32,771 bases of DNA from Aeromicrobium sp. (GCA_025964895.1 JAOPXY010000188.1:1-32771); one strand, 5' to 3'; positions 23,183 through 30,347 are shown, numbered from the stretch's first letter. Made by a program: numbers and translations. The notes: generated by a model from the letters alone, not told the origin.

Positions 23183-24376
23183 TCAGTAGGTGTGGAAGCC
23201 CTCGCCGGTCTTGCGACCGAGCTTGCCCTCGGCGACGAGGCGCTCGAGCGTCGGCGCGGGCTGCCAGCCGGCGTGACCGAAGGTGCTGACGAGCGACTGC
23301 TGGATCGCGAGCGACACGTCGTTGCCGACGACGTCGAGCAGCTGGAACGGGCCCATGGGCGACTGCGTGGCCTTGATGGCCTCGTCGATCTCGTCGAGCG
23401 ATCCGCCGCCGGCCTCGTGCAGCCGGACGGCGTCGTTGAGGTACGGGAACAGCAGCGCGTTGACGATGAAGCCCGCCCGGTCGCCGCACGACACGGGGTG
23501 CTTGCCCGTCGCCAGGCACAGGGCGCGCACCGTCTCGTCGACCTCCACGGACGTCTCGTCACCGGTCACGACCTCGACGAGCTTCATGACCGTGGCGGGG
23601 TTGAAGAAGTGCATGCCGATGACGTCCTGCGGGCGCCCCGTCGCCGTGGCGCAGGCGTTGATGGACAAAGAGGACGTGGTCGTGGCCAGGATCGCGCCCG
23701 GCCTGGCGATGCGGTCGAGATCGGCGAACAGCTCCCGCTTGACGTCCAGGTCCTCGGCGATCGCCTCGACCACGATATCGGCGTCGGAGAGGGCCGCGCG
23801 CTCCGTCGACCCGGTGAGTCGGCCGAGCACGGCGGCGCGGCCGTCCTCGTCGAGCTTGCCGCGCGACACGGCCTTGTCGAGGCTCTTCGTGACGGCGGCG
23901 ACGACGCCGGCGACCTTGTCGTCCCCACGGCCGACGAAGGTCACGTCGTAGCCGGCCTTGGCGAACACCTCGACGATGCCCGATGCCATCGTGCCGGTGC
24001 CCACGACGCCGACGCGGCGGATGTCGTGCCGCAGCTGCGGGACCTCGACCGTGTCGCCACCGGCCGCGGCGGCGAACGTGGTGCCCTCGGCGGCCTGGTG
24101 CGTCAGCACCGAGGCCGGCTGGTGAAGCTCATCGCCGGTCTCGGCGTACAGCTTCTCCAGGCCCGTCACGACCATCTGCGCGCCCAGCGCGTCCACGAGC
24201 TCCAGCGGCCCCACGGGGTAGCCGCAGCCGAAGCGCATCGCGGCGTCGATGTCGGGGGCCGTGGCGTAGCCACTTTCGTACATCGTGGCGGCGTGGTTCA
24301 GGTACGGCAGCAAGAGGGTCCGGGCGACCTCAGCGGCCGAGTCACTGGCGGCGAGACGATCGACGATTTCCTGCAT
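23183..24376 (-). CDS. 3-hydroxybutyryl-CoA dehydrogenase with an extra N-terminal domain
   Basis: 397 residues, NAD(P)-dependent (S)-3-hydroxyacyl-CoA dehydrogenase. The Rossmann domain starts RVGVVGTGTMASG (121-133) and includes Ser236 and His256 (GMHFFNP) with Asn306 (GFIVNALLFPYLND). The usual C-terminal domain follows to 397. Unusually, residues 1-95 repeat the C-terminal domain in front: LLLPYLNHAATMYESG and YPVGPLELVDALGAQ mirror LLFPYLNDAVRLHEAG and SPMGPFQLLDVVGND. The order is thus C-N-C. The ATG has GAGGAG at a good distance, so the extra domain is genuine. It could provide the acetoacetyl-CoA reduction step upstream of Ccr, though with S rather than R stereochemistry. Confidence 0.92.
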   Translation of the reverse strand: MQEIVDRLAASDSAAEVARTLLLPYLNHAATMYESGYATAPDIDAAMRFGCGYPVGPLELVDALGAQMVVTGLEKLYAETGDELHQPASVLTHQAAEGTTFAAAAGGDTVEVPQLRHDIRRVGVVGTGTMASGIVEVFAKAGYDVTFVGRGDDKVAGVVAAVTKSLDKAVSRGKLDEDGRAAVLGRLTGSTERAALSDADIVVEAIAEDLDVKRELFADLDRIARPGAILATTTSSLSINACATATGRPQDVIGMHFFNPATVMKLVEVVTGDETSVEVDETVRALCLATGKHPVSCGDRAGFIVNALLFPYLNDAVRLHEAGGGSLDEIDEAIKATQSPMGPFQLLDVVGNDVSLAIQQSLVSTFGHAGWQPAPTLERLVAEGKLGRKTGEGFHTY

Positions 24377-24448
24377 GGCTACTCCTCAGTAATATGGCGG
24401 TCGTGACACACTAGCGTGACGTCGCCGATCGCCCTAGGGAGAACAGAT

Positions 24449-24838
24449 ATGTATCGCCGTATGACGCTCGCCACAGCCCTCCTGACCCTGGCCGTGCTGG
24501 CCGGCTGCGGGTCCGACGGCGACGCCGGGGACGCGACGGCGCCCACCACGACGCCCACCGCGAGCCTCAGCGAGGCCCCGCCGGTCGACGCCGACGATCC
24601 TGACGCCGTGGCCCTGTGGGGCGACTGGGAGATCCCGGCCGAGGACTACGTCCTGCACCTGATCGAGGACGGCACGTTCGTGCAGGACTACATGGGCGTC
24701 GAGGACTTCCGCACGGGCAAGTTCAGCGTCGAGGGCGACACCATCACGCTGGTCGGCGACGATGGCGACAACGACGAGGGCAAGATCGTCGACGACACCC
24801 TCGAGTTCACGCTCGGCACGGCCACCCGCCTCAAGTGA
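24449..24838 (+). CDS. Small lipoprotein (129 aa)
   Basis: Starts [20 protein letters not shown]: lipobox with Cys20, so lipid-anchored outside. A Thr/Pro/Asp linker leads to a small domain ([20 protein letters not shown] ... [20 protein letters not shown], abbreviated) resembling a lipocalin-like or META-type beta fold; the family is not certain. The ATG at 24449 has AGGGAGA upstream; a GTG at 24416 is in frame but gives no signal peptide. The end overlaps nucS by GTGA, so nucS is coupled to this lipoprotein, an odd pairing. Confidence 0.75.
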   Translation: MYRRMTLATALLTLAVLAGCGSDGDAGDATAPTTTPTASLSEAPPVDADDPDAVALWGDWEIPAEDYVLHLIEDGTFVQDYMGVEDFRTGKFSVEGDTITLVGDDGDNDEGKIVDDTLEFTLGTATRLK

Positions 24839-25515
24839 GACTGGTCATCGCCCGCTGCCGGGTCGACTACGCAGGTCGGCTCGCGGCGCACCTCCCCCTG
24901 GCCACGCGCCTCATCATGGTCAAGAACGACGGATCGGTGCTGATCCACTCCGACGGCGGCTCGTACAAGCCGCTCAACTGGATGAGCCCGCCGTGCACGC
25001 TCCGCGAGGGCCCGGCCGACGCGGCGGGCGTCGTGGAGTGGACCGTGACGGCCGGCAAGACCGACGACACGCTGCGCATCACGATCGAGGAGGTGCTGCA
25101 CGACTCGGCGCACGAGCTCGGCATCGATCCCGGGCTGCAGAAGGACGGCGTCGAGAAGCACCTGCAGGAGCTGCTCGCCGACCACACCGCGGCGCTCGGC
25201 GCGGGCATGAACCTCGTCCGGCGCGAGTACATGACCGCGATCGGCCCGGTCGACCTGCTGTGCCGCGATGCGGCGGGCGCCGCGGTCGCGGTCGAGATCA
25301 AGCGCCGCGGCGACATCGACGGCGTCGAGCAGCTCACCCGCTACCTCGAGCTCATGAACCGCGATCCGGCACTGCGTCCCGTCCGCGGCATCTTCGCCGC
25401 CCAGGAGATCAAGCCCCAGGCGCGCGTGCTGGCCACCGACCGCGGCATCCAGTGCGTCGTCGTCAACTACGACGAGCTGCGCGGGATCGACGACCCCAGC
25501 CTGCGCCTCTTCTAG
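24835..25515 (+). CDS. nucS: Endonuclease NucS (EndoMS)
   Basis: 226-residue mismatch-specific endonuclease used by actinobacteria in place of MutS/MutL; cuts both strands at G-T, G-G and T-T mismatches. An N-terminal DNA-binding/dimer domain ([16 protein letters not shown]) precedes the RecB-like nuclease domain with Asp140 (GPVDLL), Glu154 and Lys156 (VEIKRRG). The C-terminus ends in LRLF, which fits a sliding-clamp binding peptide. GTG 24835 overlaps the lipoprotein stop. A strong terminator starts at its stop codon. Confidence 0.96.
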   Translation: MRLVIARCRVDYAGRLAAHLPLATRLIMVKNDGSVLIHSDGGSYKPLNWMSPPCTLREGPADAAGVVEWTVTAGKTDDTLRITIEEVLHDSAHELGIDPGLQKDGVEKHLQELLADHTAALGAGMNLVRREYMTAIGPVDLLCRDAAGAAVAVEIKRRGDIDGVEQLTRYLELMNRDPALRPVRGIFAAQEIKPQARVLATDRGIQCVVVNYDELRGIDDPSLRLF

Positions 25516-25550
25516 CCACCCCCAGCCCAGATCTGGGCTGGGGTGGGCTA
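25513..25550. terminator. Bidirectional terminator containing both stop codons
   Basis: 18-nt arms (25513-25530 and 25533-25550) match at 16 of 18 positions around an AGATCT centre. The TAG of nucS is the left end of the stem and the stop of the SSI-type gene the right end. Serves both convergent genes. Confidence 0.85.
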
Positions 25551-25979
25551 CAGGAGGGGGACGTTGAAGACGGTCGTGCCGAGCTCGTCCCAGCGGTCGA
25601 CCTCGCAGCCGTCCTTCCGGCTGAACGACGCGTCGACGTCCTGACCGTCGAAGGTGCCGGTGATCGTCGCGACCTGGGGCCCGCCGTACAGCTGGGCGCA
25701 CGCCTGGTCGGCCGGGACGGGATCGAACACGTCCGGGGCGGCATCGGCGATCGCGTCGCAGGCCTGCTGCGGCTGCGGGTGGTCTCCCCCGGCCGGGTCG
25801 CACGTGAGCTCGTACGTCGTCGGCTCGGCGTCCTCCGCGGGCGTCACGACGATCGTCAGAGCGTCACCGGTCGTGGGCGCGTCACCGCTCCCGCCACCGT
25901 CGGAGCCGCTCGATCCGCAGGCGCTCACCACGACGAGTGCGACGGCGGCCACGACGGATGACCTCAGCACACCGCGCAC
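25548..25979 (-). CDS. Lipid-anchored SSI-type serine protease inhibitor
   Basis: 143 residues. Signal peptide with lipobox VVVSAC (Cys21), then a Gly/Ser linker and a Streptomyces subtilisin inhibitor-like domain: LTCDPAGGDHPQPQQAC (Cys60, Cys74), ACAQLYGGPQ (Cys94) and KDGCEVDRW (Cys125), the four cysteines of the family. By alignment from memory with SSI (CPMVYDP) the P1 position would be Gln96. Most SSI proteins are secreted freely; this one is membrane-anchored. The GTG start follows the ferritin stop directly, with GGAG just upstream. Confidence 0.85.
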   Translation of the reverse strand: MRGVLRSSVVAAVALVVVSACGSSGSDGGGSGDAPTTGDALTIVVTPAEDAEPTTYELTCDPAGGDHPQPQQACDAIADAAPDVFDPVPADQACAQLYGGPQVATITGTFDGQDVDASFSRKDGCEVDRWDELGTTVFNVPLL

Positions 25980-26513
25980 CTACGCTCCCGCGATGCGGGG
26001 CGCCGTGGGATCGGACTCCTCGCCCTGCGCCTCCCGGGCGACCCAGTCCTCGATGCGCTCGTAGTCGTCCTTCGAGCGCGTCACGACGGCGAGCAGATCG
26101 CCCATCTTGGAGATCTCCTCGACCTGCTCCTTGATGAACCACTGCATGAACTGGTCCGAGGCGTAGTCGTGCTGCTCGCGGGCGATGCGCGTCAGGTCGT
26201 AGATCTGATCGGTGACCCGCTGCTCCTGCTCCAGCGCGAGCGCGACCGGCTCGATGACGTCGGCGAACTCGAACCGCGGGGCCGGCACGGCCGGGATGAC
26301 CGGCACGTGATCGGCGTCGAGGAGGTATTGCACCATCATCATCGCGTGATCGCGCTCCTCGCGCGCCTGCTGGTAGAAGAGCGCCGCCATCTGACGCATC
26401 GTGAGCGCGTCGTAGTAGGCCGCGATCGCGATGTACTGCTGGTGCGCGGAGAACTCGTGACCGATCTGCTCGTTGAGCCGATCGACGAATGCCGGTGCTG
26501 CCATGTGTCCCAT
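25980..26513 (-). CDS. Ferritin
   Basis: 177-residue four-helix iron-storage protein of the non-heme bacterial ferritin (BfrB/FtnA) type. Ferroxidase ligands are visible: Glu in GHEFSAHQQY, Glu and His in REERDHAMMM, Glu in ALEQEQRV and the later QWFIKEQVEE. It stores Fe(III) and limits Fenton chemistry. The ATG at 26513 has TAGAAC 6 nt before it, a near-consensus leaderless promoter; an ATG at 26504 is the alternative. Followed directly by the SSI-type gene, which may be co-transcribed. Confidence 0.93.
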   Translation of the reverse strand: MGHMAAPAFVDRLNEQIGHEFSAHQQYIAIAAYYDALTMRQMAALFYQQAREERDHAMMMVQYLLDADHVPVIPAVPAPRFEFADVIEPVALALEQEQRVTDQIYDLTRIAREQHDYASDQFMQWFIKEQVEEISKMGDLLAVVTRSKDDYERIEDWVAREAQGEESDPTAPRIAGA

Positions 26514-26553
26514 GCCCCCGTTCTACACCAAGGGGAGGCTGCCCTCGCGCTGG

Positions 26554-26559
26554 TACCGT
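26554..26559 (+). promoter_or_regulatory. -10 hexamer that fixes the GTG start at 26566
   Basis: TACCGT lies 6 nt before GTG 26566, making GTG rather than the ATG at 26575 the probable first codon. It shares a 52-bp region with the divergent ferritin promoter. Confidence 0.5.
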
Positions 26560-26565
26560 GGAGAC

Positions 26566-26769
26566 GTGCCTCCCATGCCGAAGAAGAAGTGCTGCAGCGA
26601 CCAGCCTGCCTGCAAGCGCTGCCCCCTTCGGATGATGCGCGACGGCACCCTGCCCGACGGCTACACCGTCAAGAAGCGCAAGCTCGTGAAGGTCGACGCC
26701 GCAGGCACGAAGGACAAGAAGAAGAACAAGAAGTCCAAGACCAAGGCCAAGGCCAAGATCGCCGCCTGA
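26566..26769 (+). CDS. Small Cys- and Lys-rich protein (67 aa)
   Basis: Reads MPPMPKKKCCSDQPACKRCP with CC-x5-C-x2-C, then RMMRDGTLPDGYTVKKRK and a highly basic tail of Lys, Asn and Ala. The four cysteines could hold a metal or Fe-S site and the tail could bind nucleic acid. Small proteins with this CKRCP block are conserved in actinobacteria; function unknown. It diverges from ferritin, so a link to iron is possible but unproven. Confidence 0.72.
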   Translation: MPPMPKKKCCSDQPACKRCPLRMMRDGTLPDGYTVKKRKLVKVDAAGTKDKKKNKKSKTKAKAKIAA

Positions 26770-26851
26770 GCGGACTGCGCCGCCCCCATCCTTGCGGCGG
26801 CTCGGGGCCGGCCGCCAGTTGAGCCACGCTGCACCTCCGTGCCGGTGCTCC

Positions 26852-26857
26852 TACGGT
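26852..26857 (+). promoter_or_regulatory. -10 hexamer of the ICL/PEPM-family gene
   Basis: TACGGT lies 6 nt before ATG 26864; no Shine-Dalgarno, so probably leaderless. Confidence 0.5.
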
Positions 26858-26863
26858 GGACCC

Positions 26864-27655
26864 ATGACCGAAACCGATGCCCAGTCCCTCGCCGCCCAGT
26901 CACGCACGCTCCTCAACCTGCATGCCGCCCCCGAGCTGCTCAAGGTCGTCAACGTGTGGGACGCGATCTCCGCCCGTGTGGTCTCCGAGATCGAGGGCGT
27001 CACGGCCCTGGCCACCGCGAGCCACTCGATCGCGGCGTCCCTGGGCTACGAGGACGGCGAGAACATCCCCGTCGAGCTCATGATCGAGGCCGTCGGCACC
27101 GTCGTCTCGGCGACCGACCTGCCCGTGACCGCCGATCTCGAGGCGGGCTACGGCGATCCCGGCGAGACGACCCGCCGGGCCATCTCCGTCGGGGTCGTGG
27201 GCGCCAACCTCGAGGACCAGATGAAGCCGCTCGGCGAGGCCGTCGCGGCCGTCGAGGCGGTGCTGGCCGCCGGGCAGGCCGAGGGCATCTACTTCGTCCT
27301 CAACGCCCGCACCGACGCCTTCGTCAAGGCCGGCGACCGGCCGCACGCCGAGGTGCTGGCCGACGCGATCGAGCGCGGATCGGCCTACCTCGCGGCCGGT
27401 GCCCCCGTCGTCTTCGTGCCCGGCAAGGTGTCCGAGGACGACATCGAGGCCTTCGTCGACGCGTGGGGCCCACAGAAGCTGACCCTCATCGGCGCTCCCG
27501 GCTCCGTCCGCCTGGCCCGCATGCAGGAGCTGGGCGTCGCCCGGGTCTCGTACGGGCCATTCGCCCAGTCCGTCGCGCTCATGGCGCTGCAGGACCTGAC
27601 CACCGCCGTCGTCGCCGGCGGCGGCCTCCCGGATGACTTCCGCGTCCTCAACTGA
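26864..27655 (+). CDS. Isocitrate lyase/PEP mutase-family protein
   Basis: 263-residue (beta/alpha)8 enzyme of the ICL/PEPM superfamily. Mg2+-site and loop motifs: WDAISARVV, TADLEAGYGD, GANLEDQ and LNARTDAF. The ICL/methylisocitrate lyase signature KKCGH is absent, so isocitrate lyase activity is unlikely; carboxyphosphoenolpyruvate mutase-like or oxaloacetate hydrolase-like C-C/C-P lyases are closer. Substrate unknown. The ATG at 26864 fits a leaderless promoter. Convergent with ecm; 39 bp separates the stops, with a weak 5-bp hairpin between them. Confidence 0.88.
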   Translation: MTETDAQSLAAQSRTLLNLHAAPELLKVVNVWDAISARVVSEIEGVTALATASHSIAASLGYEDGENIPVELMIEAVGTVVSATDLPVTADLEAGYGDPGETTRRAISVGVVGANLEDQMKPLGEAVAAVEAVLAAGQAEGIYFVLNARTDAFVKAGDRPHAEVLADAIERGSAYLAAGAPVVFVPGKVSEDDIEAFVDAWGPQKLTLIGAPGSVRLARMQELGVARVSYGPFAQSVALMALQDLTTAVVAGGGLPDDFRVLN

Positions 27656-27694
27656 CTCCTGCAGGGAAGATCCGTTTCCCACGCGGCAACCGGG

Positions 27695-29671
27695 TCAGTC
27701 CGGAAGGTCGTTGGCCTTGCGGATCTCGTCGACGATGCGGTCCATGATTGTGGTCATGCCGAAGTCCTTGGGCGTGAAGACCGCGGCGACGCCGGCGGCC
27801 TCCAGGCGGCGGGCGTCGGAGTCGGGGATGATGCCCCCGACGATCAGGGGGACGTCGCCGATGCCGGCCTCGGCCATCGCCCGCTGCACGTCGGGAACCA
27901 GCTCCATGTGCGAGCCGGACAGGATCGACAGCCCGACGCAGTGGACGTCCTCGGCGACGGCGGCCGCGACGATCTGCGCCGGCGTCAGCCGGATGCCCTG
28001 GTAGACGACCTCGAAGCCCGCGTCGCGGGCACGCACCGCGATCTGCTCGGCGCCGTTGGAGTGGCCGTCGAGCCCCGGCTTGCCGACCAGGAATCGCAGC
28101 CGCGTGCCGAGCTCGTCGCCCGTCGCCTTGACTCGCTCGCGCACCGCGGTCAGCTCGGCACCCGCCTCGGAGACGCTCGCGACGCCGCTGACGCCCGTGG
28201 GCGCGCGATATTCGCCGAAGACCTCACGCAGCGCGCCGGCCCACTCCCCCACCGTGGCACCGGCGCGGACGGCCTCGAGCGTCGCGGTCATCAGGTTGAC
28301 GTCCGACTTCGCCTCACGCTGCAGGCGCAGCAGCGCCTCGTCGACGGCGGTCTGGTCGCGCTGCTCGCGCCACGCCTGCACGTCGGCGATCGCGTTCGCC
28401 TCGGCCTCGGGATCGGCGGTCATGATCGCGGTGTCGAGATCGGCGGTCAGCGGCGACGGCTCGGTCTCGGTGTAGGAGTTGACCCCGACGACCAGCATCT
28501 CGCCGGCCTCGATCTTCGCGCGACGCTCGGAGTGCGAGCCGACCAGCGCCTGCTTCATGTAGCCGGACTCGACCGCCGCGACGGCCCCGCCCATCGCCTG
28601 GACGCGGTCGATCTCGGCCTTGGCGCTCTCGCACAGCTCGGCGACCTTCGCCTCGACCACGACCGATCCCTCGAAGATGTCGTCGTACTCCAGCAGATCG
28701 GACTCGAAGGCCAGCACCTGCTGCAGACGCAGCGACCACTGCTGGTCCCACGGACGGGGCAGGCCCAACGCCTCGTTCCACGCCGGCAGCTGCACGGCGC
28801 GGGCGCGGGCGTCCTTGCTCAGCGTCACGCCGAGCATCTCCAGCACGATGCGCTGGACGTTGTTCTCCGGCTGCGCCTCGGTCAGGCCAAGCGAGTTGAC
28901 CTGCACGCCGTACCGCAGGCGTCGCATCTTGGGGTCCTGGACGCCGTAGCGCTCGCGGGTGATCTCGTCCCACAGCCGCCCGAAGGCGCGCATCTTGCAC
29001 ATCTCCTCGACGAACCGCACCCCGGCGTTGACGAAGAACGAGATGCGGCCGACGACCTTCTCGAACTCCTCCGGCGGCACCTGGCCGGAGTCGCGGACGG
29101 AATCGAGCACCGCGATCGCGGTCGTCAGCGCGTACGCGAGCTCCTGTGTCGGCGTCGCCCCCGCCTCCTGCAGGTGGTAGCTGCAGATGTTGAGCGGATT
29201 CCACTTCGGGATCGTCGTGACGGTGTAGGCGATCATGTCGGTCGTCAGCCGCAGCGACGGGGCGGGCCCGAACACGTACGTGCCGCGCGACAGGTACTCC
29301 TTGATGATGTCGTTCTGCGTCGTCCCCGACAGCAGGGACGCGTCGACGCCCTGCTCCTCGGCCGCCACCTGGTACATCGCCAGCAGCCACATCGCCGTCG
29401 CGTTGATCGTCATCGACGTGTTCATGGTCTCGAGCGGGATGTCGTGGAACAGCTGCCGCATCGCGCCCAGGTGCGGGATGGGGACGCCGACCTTGCCGAC
29501 CTCCCCCCTGCTGAGCTCGTGGTCCGGGTCGTACCCGGTCTGCGTGGGCAGGTCGAAGGCGACCGAGAGACCGGTCTGGCCCTTCGCGAGGTTGCGGCGG
29601 TACAACGCATTCGACTCGGCGGCCGAGCTGTGTCCGGCGTAGGTGCGCATCACCCAGGGCTTGTCAGGCAT
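27695..29671 (-). CDS. ecm: Ethylmalonyl-CoA mutase (MeaA-like)
   Basis: 658 residues, single-subunit adenosylcobalamin mutase converting (2R)-ethylmalonyl-CoA to (2S)-methylsuccinyl-CoA. The start WVMRTYAGHSSAAESNALYR and GQTGLSVAFDLPTQTGYDPD are the Ecm/MeaA signature and differ from methylmalonyl-CoA mutase. The C-terminal B12 domain has DGHSNG (Asp535, His537, the cobalt ligand), LSILSGSH and VGGIIP. Length is that of Ecm, shorter than MutB. Leaderless-type start: TAACCT lies 7 nt before the ATG and is inside a perfect 11-bp inverted repeat. It diverges from the cob(I)alamin adenosyltransferase gene, which supplies its cofactor. Confidence 0.94.
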   Translation of the reverse strand: MPDKPWVMRTYAGHSSAAESNALYRRNLAKGQTGLSVAFDLPTQTGYDPDHELSRGEVGKVGVPIPHLGAMRQLFHDIPLETMNTSMTINATAMWLLAMYQVAAEEQGVDASLLSGTTQNDIIKEYLSRGTYVFGPAPSLRLTTDMIAYTVTTIPKWNPLNICSYHLQEAGATPTQELAYALTTAIAVLDSVRDSGQVPPEEFEKVVGRISFFVNAGVRFVEEMCKMRAFGRLWDEITRERYGVQDPKMRRLRYGVQVNSLGLTEAQPENNVQRIVLEMLGVTLSKDARARAVQLPAWNEALGLPRPWDQQWSLRLQQVLAFESDLLEYDDIFEGSVVVEAKVAELCESAKAEIDRVQAMGGAVAAVESGYMKQALVGSHSERRAKIEAGEMLVVGVNSYTETEPSPLTADLDTAIMTADPEAEANAIADVQAWREQRDQTAVDEALLRLQREAKSDVNLMTATLEAVRAGATVGEWAGALREVFGEYRAPTGVSGVASVSEAGAELTAVRERVKATGDELGTRLRFLVGKPGLDGHSNGAEQIAVRARDAGFEVVYQGIRLTPAQIVAAAVAEDVHCVGLSILSGSHMELVPDVQRAMAEAGIGDVPLIVGGIIPDSDARRLEAAGVAAVFTPKDFGMTTIMDRIVDEIRKANDLPD

Positions 29672-29674
29672 GGG

Positions 29675-29702
29675 GGTCAGGTTACCTGTCCGTAACCTGA
29701 CC
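29675..29702. promoter_or_regulatory. Perfect 11-6-11 operator between ecm and the adenosyltransferase
   Basis: Arm GGTCAGGTTAC (29675-29685), spacer CTGTCC, and its exact complement (29692-29702). The core is GTTAC-N6-GTAAC, as before ccr and thiolase. Read toward ecm the right arm holds the -10 TAACCT (29684-29679), so a bound protein would block transcription. It could also act on the divergent gene. Confidence 0.8.
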
Positions 29703-29730
29703 GGACCAGAGTGCGGCGCGGATCACATGC

Positions 29731-29736
29731 CAGACT
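29731..29736 (+). promoter_or_regulatory. Weak -10 for the adenosyltransferase gene
   Basis: CAGACT lies 6 nt before ATG 29743; one mismatch from TANNNT. No Shine-Dalgarno, so a leaderless transcript is possible. Confidence 0.35.
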
Positions 29737-29742
29737 CGAACC

Positions 29743-30315
29743 ATGGTGAACCTGACGCGCATCTACACGCGGACCGGCGACGACGGCACGACGAACCTCG
29801 GCGACATGAGCAAGACCAGCAAGCTGGACCTGCGGCTCGCGGCCTATGCGGACGTCGACGAGGCCAACGCCCAGATCGGCCTCGCGATCTCGTTCGGCAC
29901 GCTCGACGACGACGTCGTCTCGGTGCTGACGCACGTCCAGAACGACCTGTTCGACGTGGGAGCCGATCTCTCGTGCCCCGTCGTGGAGGATCCGAAGTTC
30001 CCGCCGCTGCGGGTCGAGCCGGAGTACGTCGACCGGCTCGAGGCCTGGTGCGACCACTACAACGCCCAGGTGCCGAAACTGCGCTCGTTCATCCTGCGCG
30101 GCGGAACGCCGGCCGCGGCCGCCGTGCACGTCGCGTGCACCGTGACGCGGCGCGCCGAGCGCTCCGCGTGGGCGGCCATCGAGCAGCACGGCGAGACGAT
30201 GAACGTGCTCACGGCCAAGTACCTCAACCGGCTCAGCGACCTGCTGTTCATCCTGGGTCGCTACGCCAACCGCGAGACCGGCGACGTCCTGTGGGTTCCG
30301 GGCGGTGAGCGCTAG
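29743..30315 (+). CDS. Cob(I)yrinic acid a,c-diamide adenosyltransferase (PduO type)
   Basis: 190-residue ATP:corrinoid adenosyltransferase that makes adenosylcobalamin, the cofactor of Ecm, and can hand it to the mutase. The N-terminal ATP loop is IYTRTGDDGTTNLG. The helical core has SFILRGGTPAAAAVHVACTV with TRRAER, and the C-terminal YLNRLSDLLFILGRYAN block. Trimeric PduO/MMAB type. It diverges from ecm across the 11-6-11 operator. Confidence 0.95.
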   Translation: MVNLTRIYTRTGDDGTTNLGDMSKTSKLDLRLAAYADVDEANAQIGLAISFGTLDDDVVSVLTHVQNDLFDVGADLSCPVVEDPKFPPLRVEPEYVDRLEAWCDHYNAQVPKLRSFILRGGTPAAAAVHVACTVTRRAERSAWAAIEQHGETMNVLTAKYLNRLSDLLFILGRYANRETGDVLWVPGGER

Positions 30316-30316
30316 G

Positions 30317-30344
30317 CCCGCGCGCCGGATCACCGGATCGCGGG
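30317..30344. terminator. Hairpin between convergent genes
   Basis: CCCGCG pairs with CGCGGG, with CCGG repeats inside the 16-nt loop that can form a second short stem. It lies just after the adenosyltransferase stop and just before the end of the small secreted protein gene. No T-tract. Confidence 0.35.
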
Positions 30345-30347
30345 GAT

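Noticed and set aside
26864..27655. Isocitrate lyase or methylisocitrate lyase
   Set aside because: The KKCGH catalytic block is absent and the protein is shorter; only the superfamily can be assigned.
27695..29671. Methylmalonyl-CoA mutase large subunit
   Set aside because: Length (658) and the N-terminal and active-site blocks fit ethylmalonyl-CoA mutase/MeaA; MutB is over 700 residues and is normally paired with MutA.
29672..29742. Cobalamin riboswitch between ecm and the adenosyltransferase
   Set aside because: The gap is 71 bp, both genes appear leaderless or nearly so, and no B12 box is seen; a protein operator explains the palindrome.
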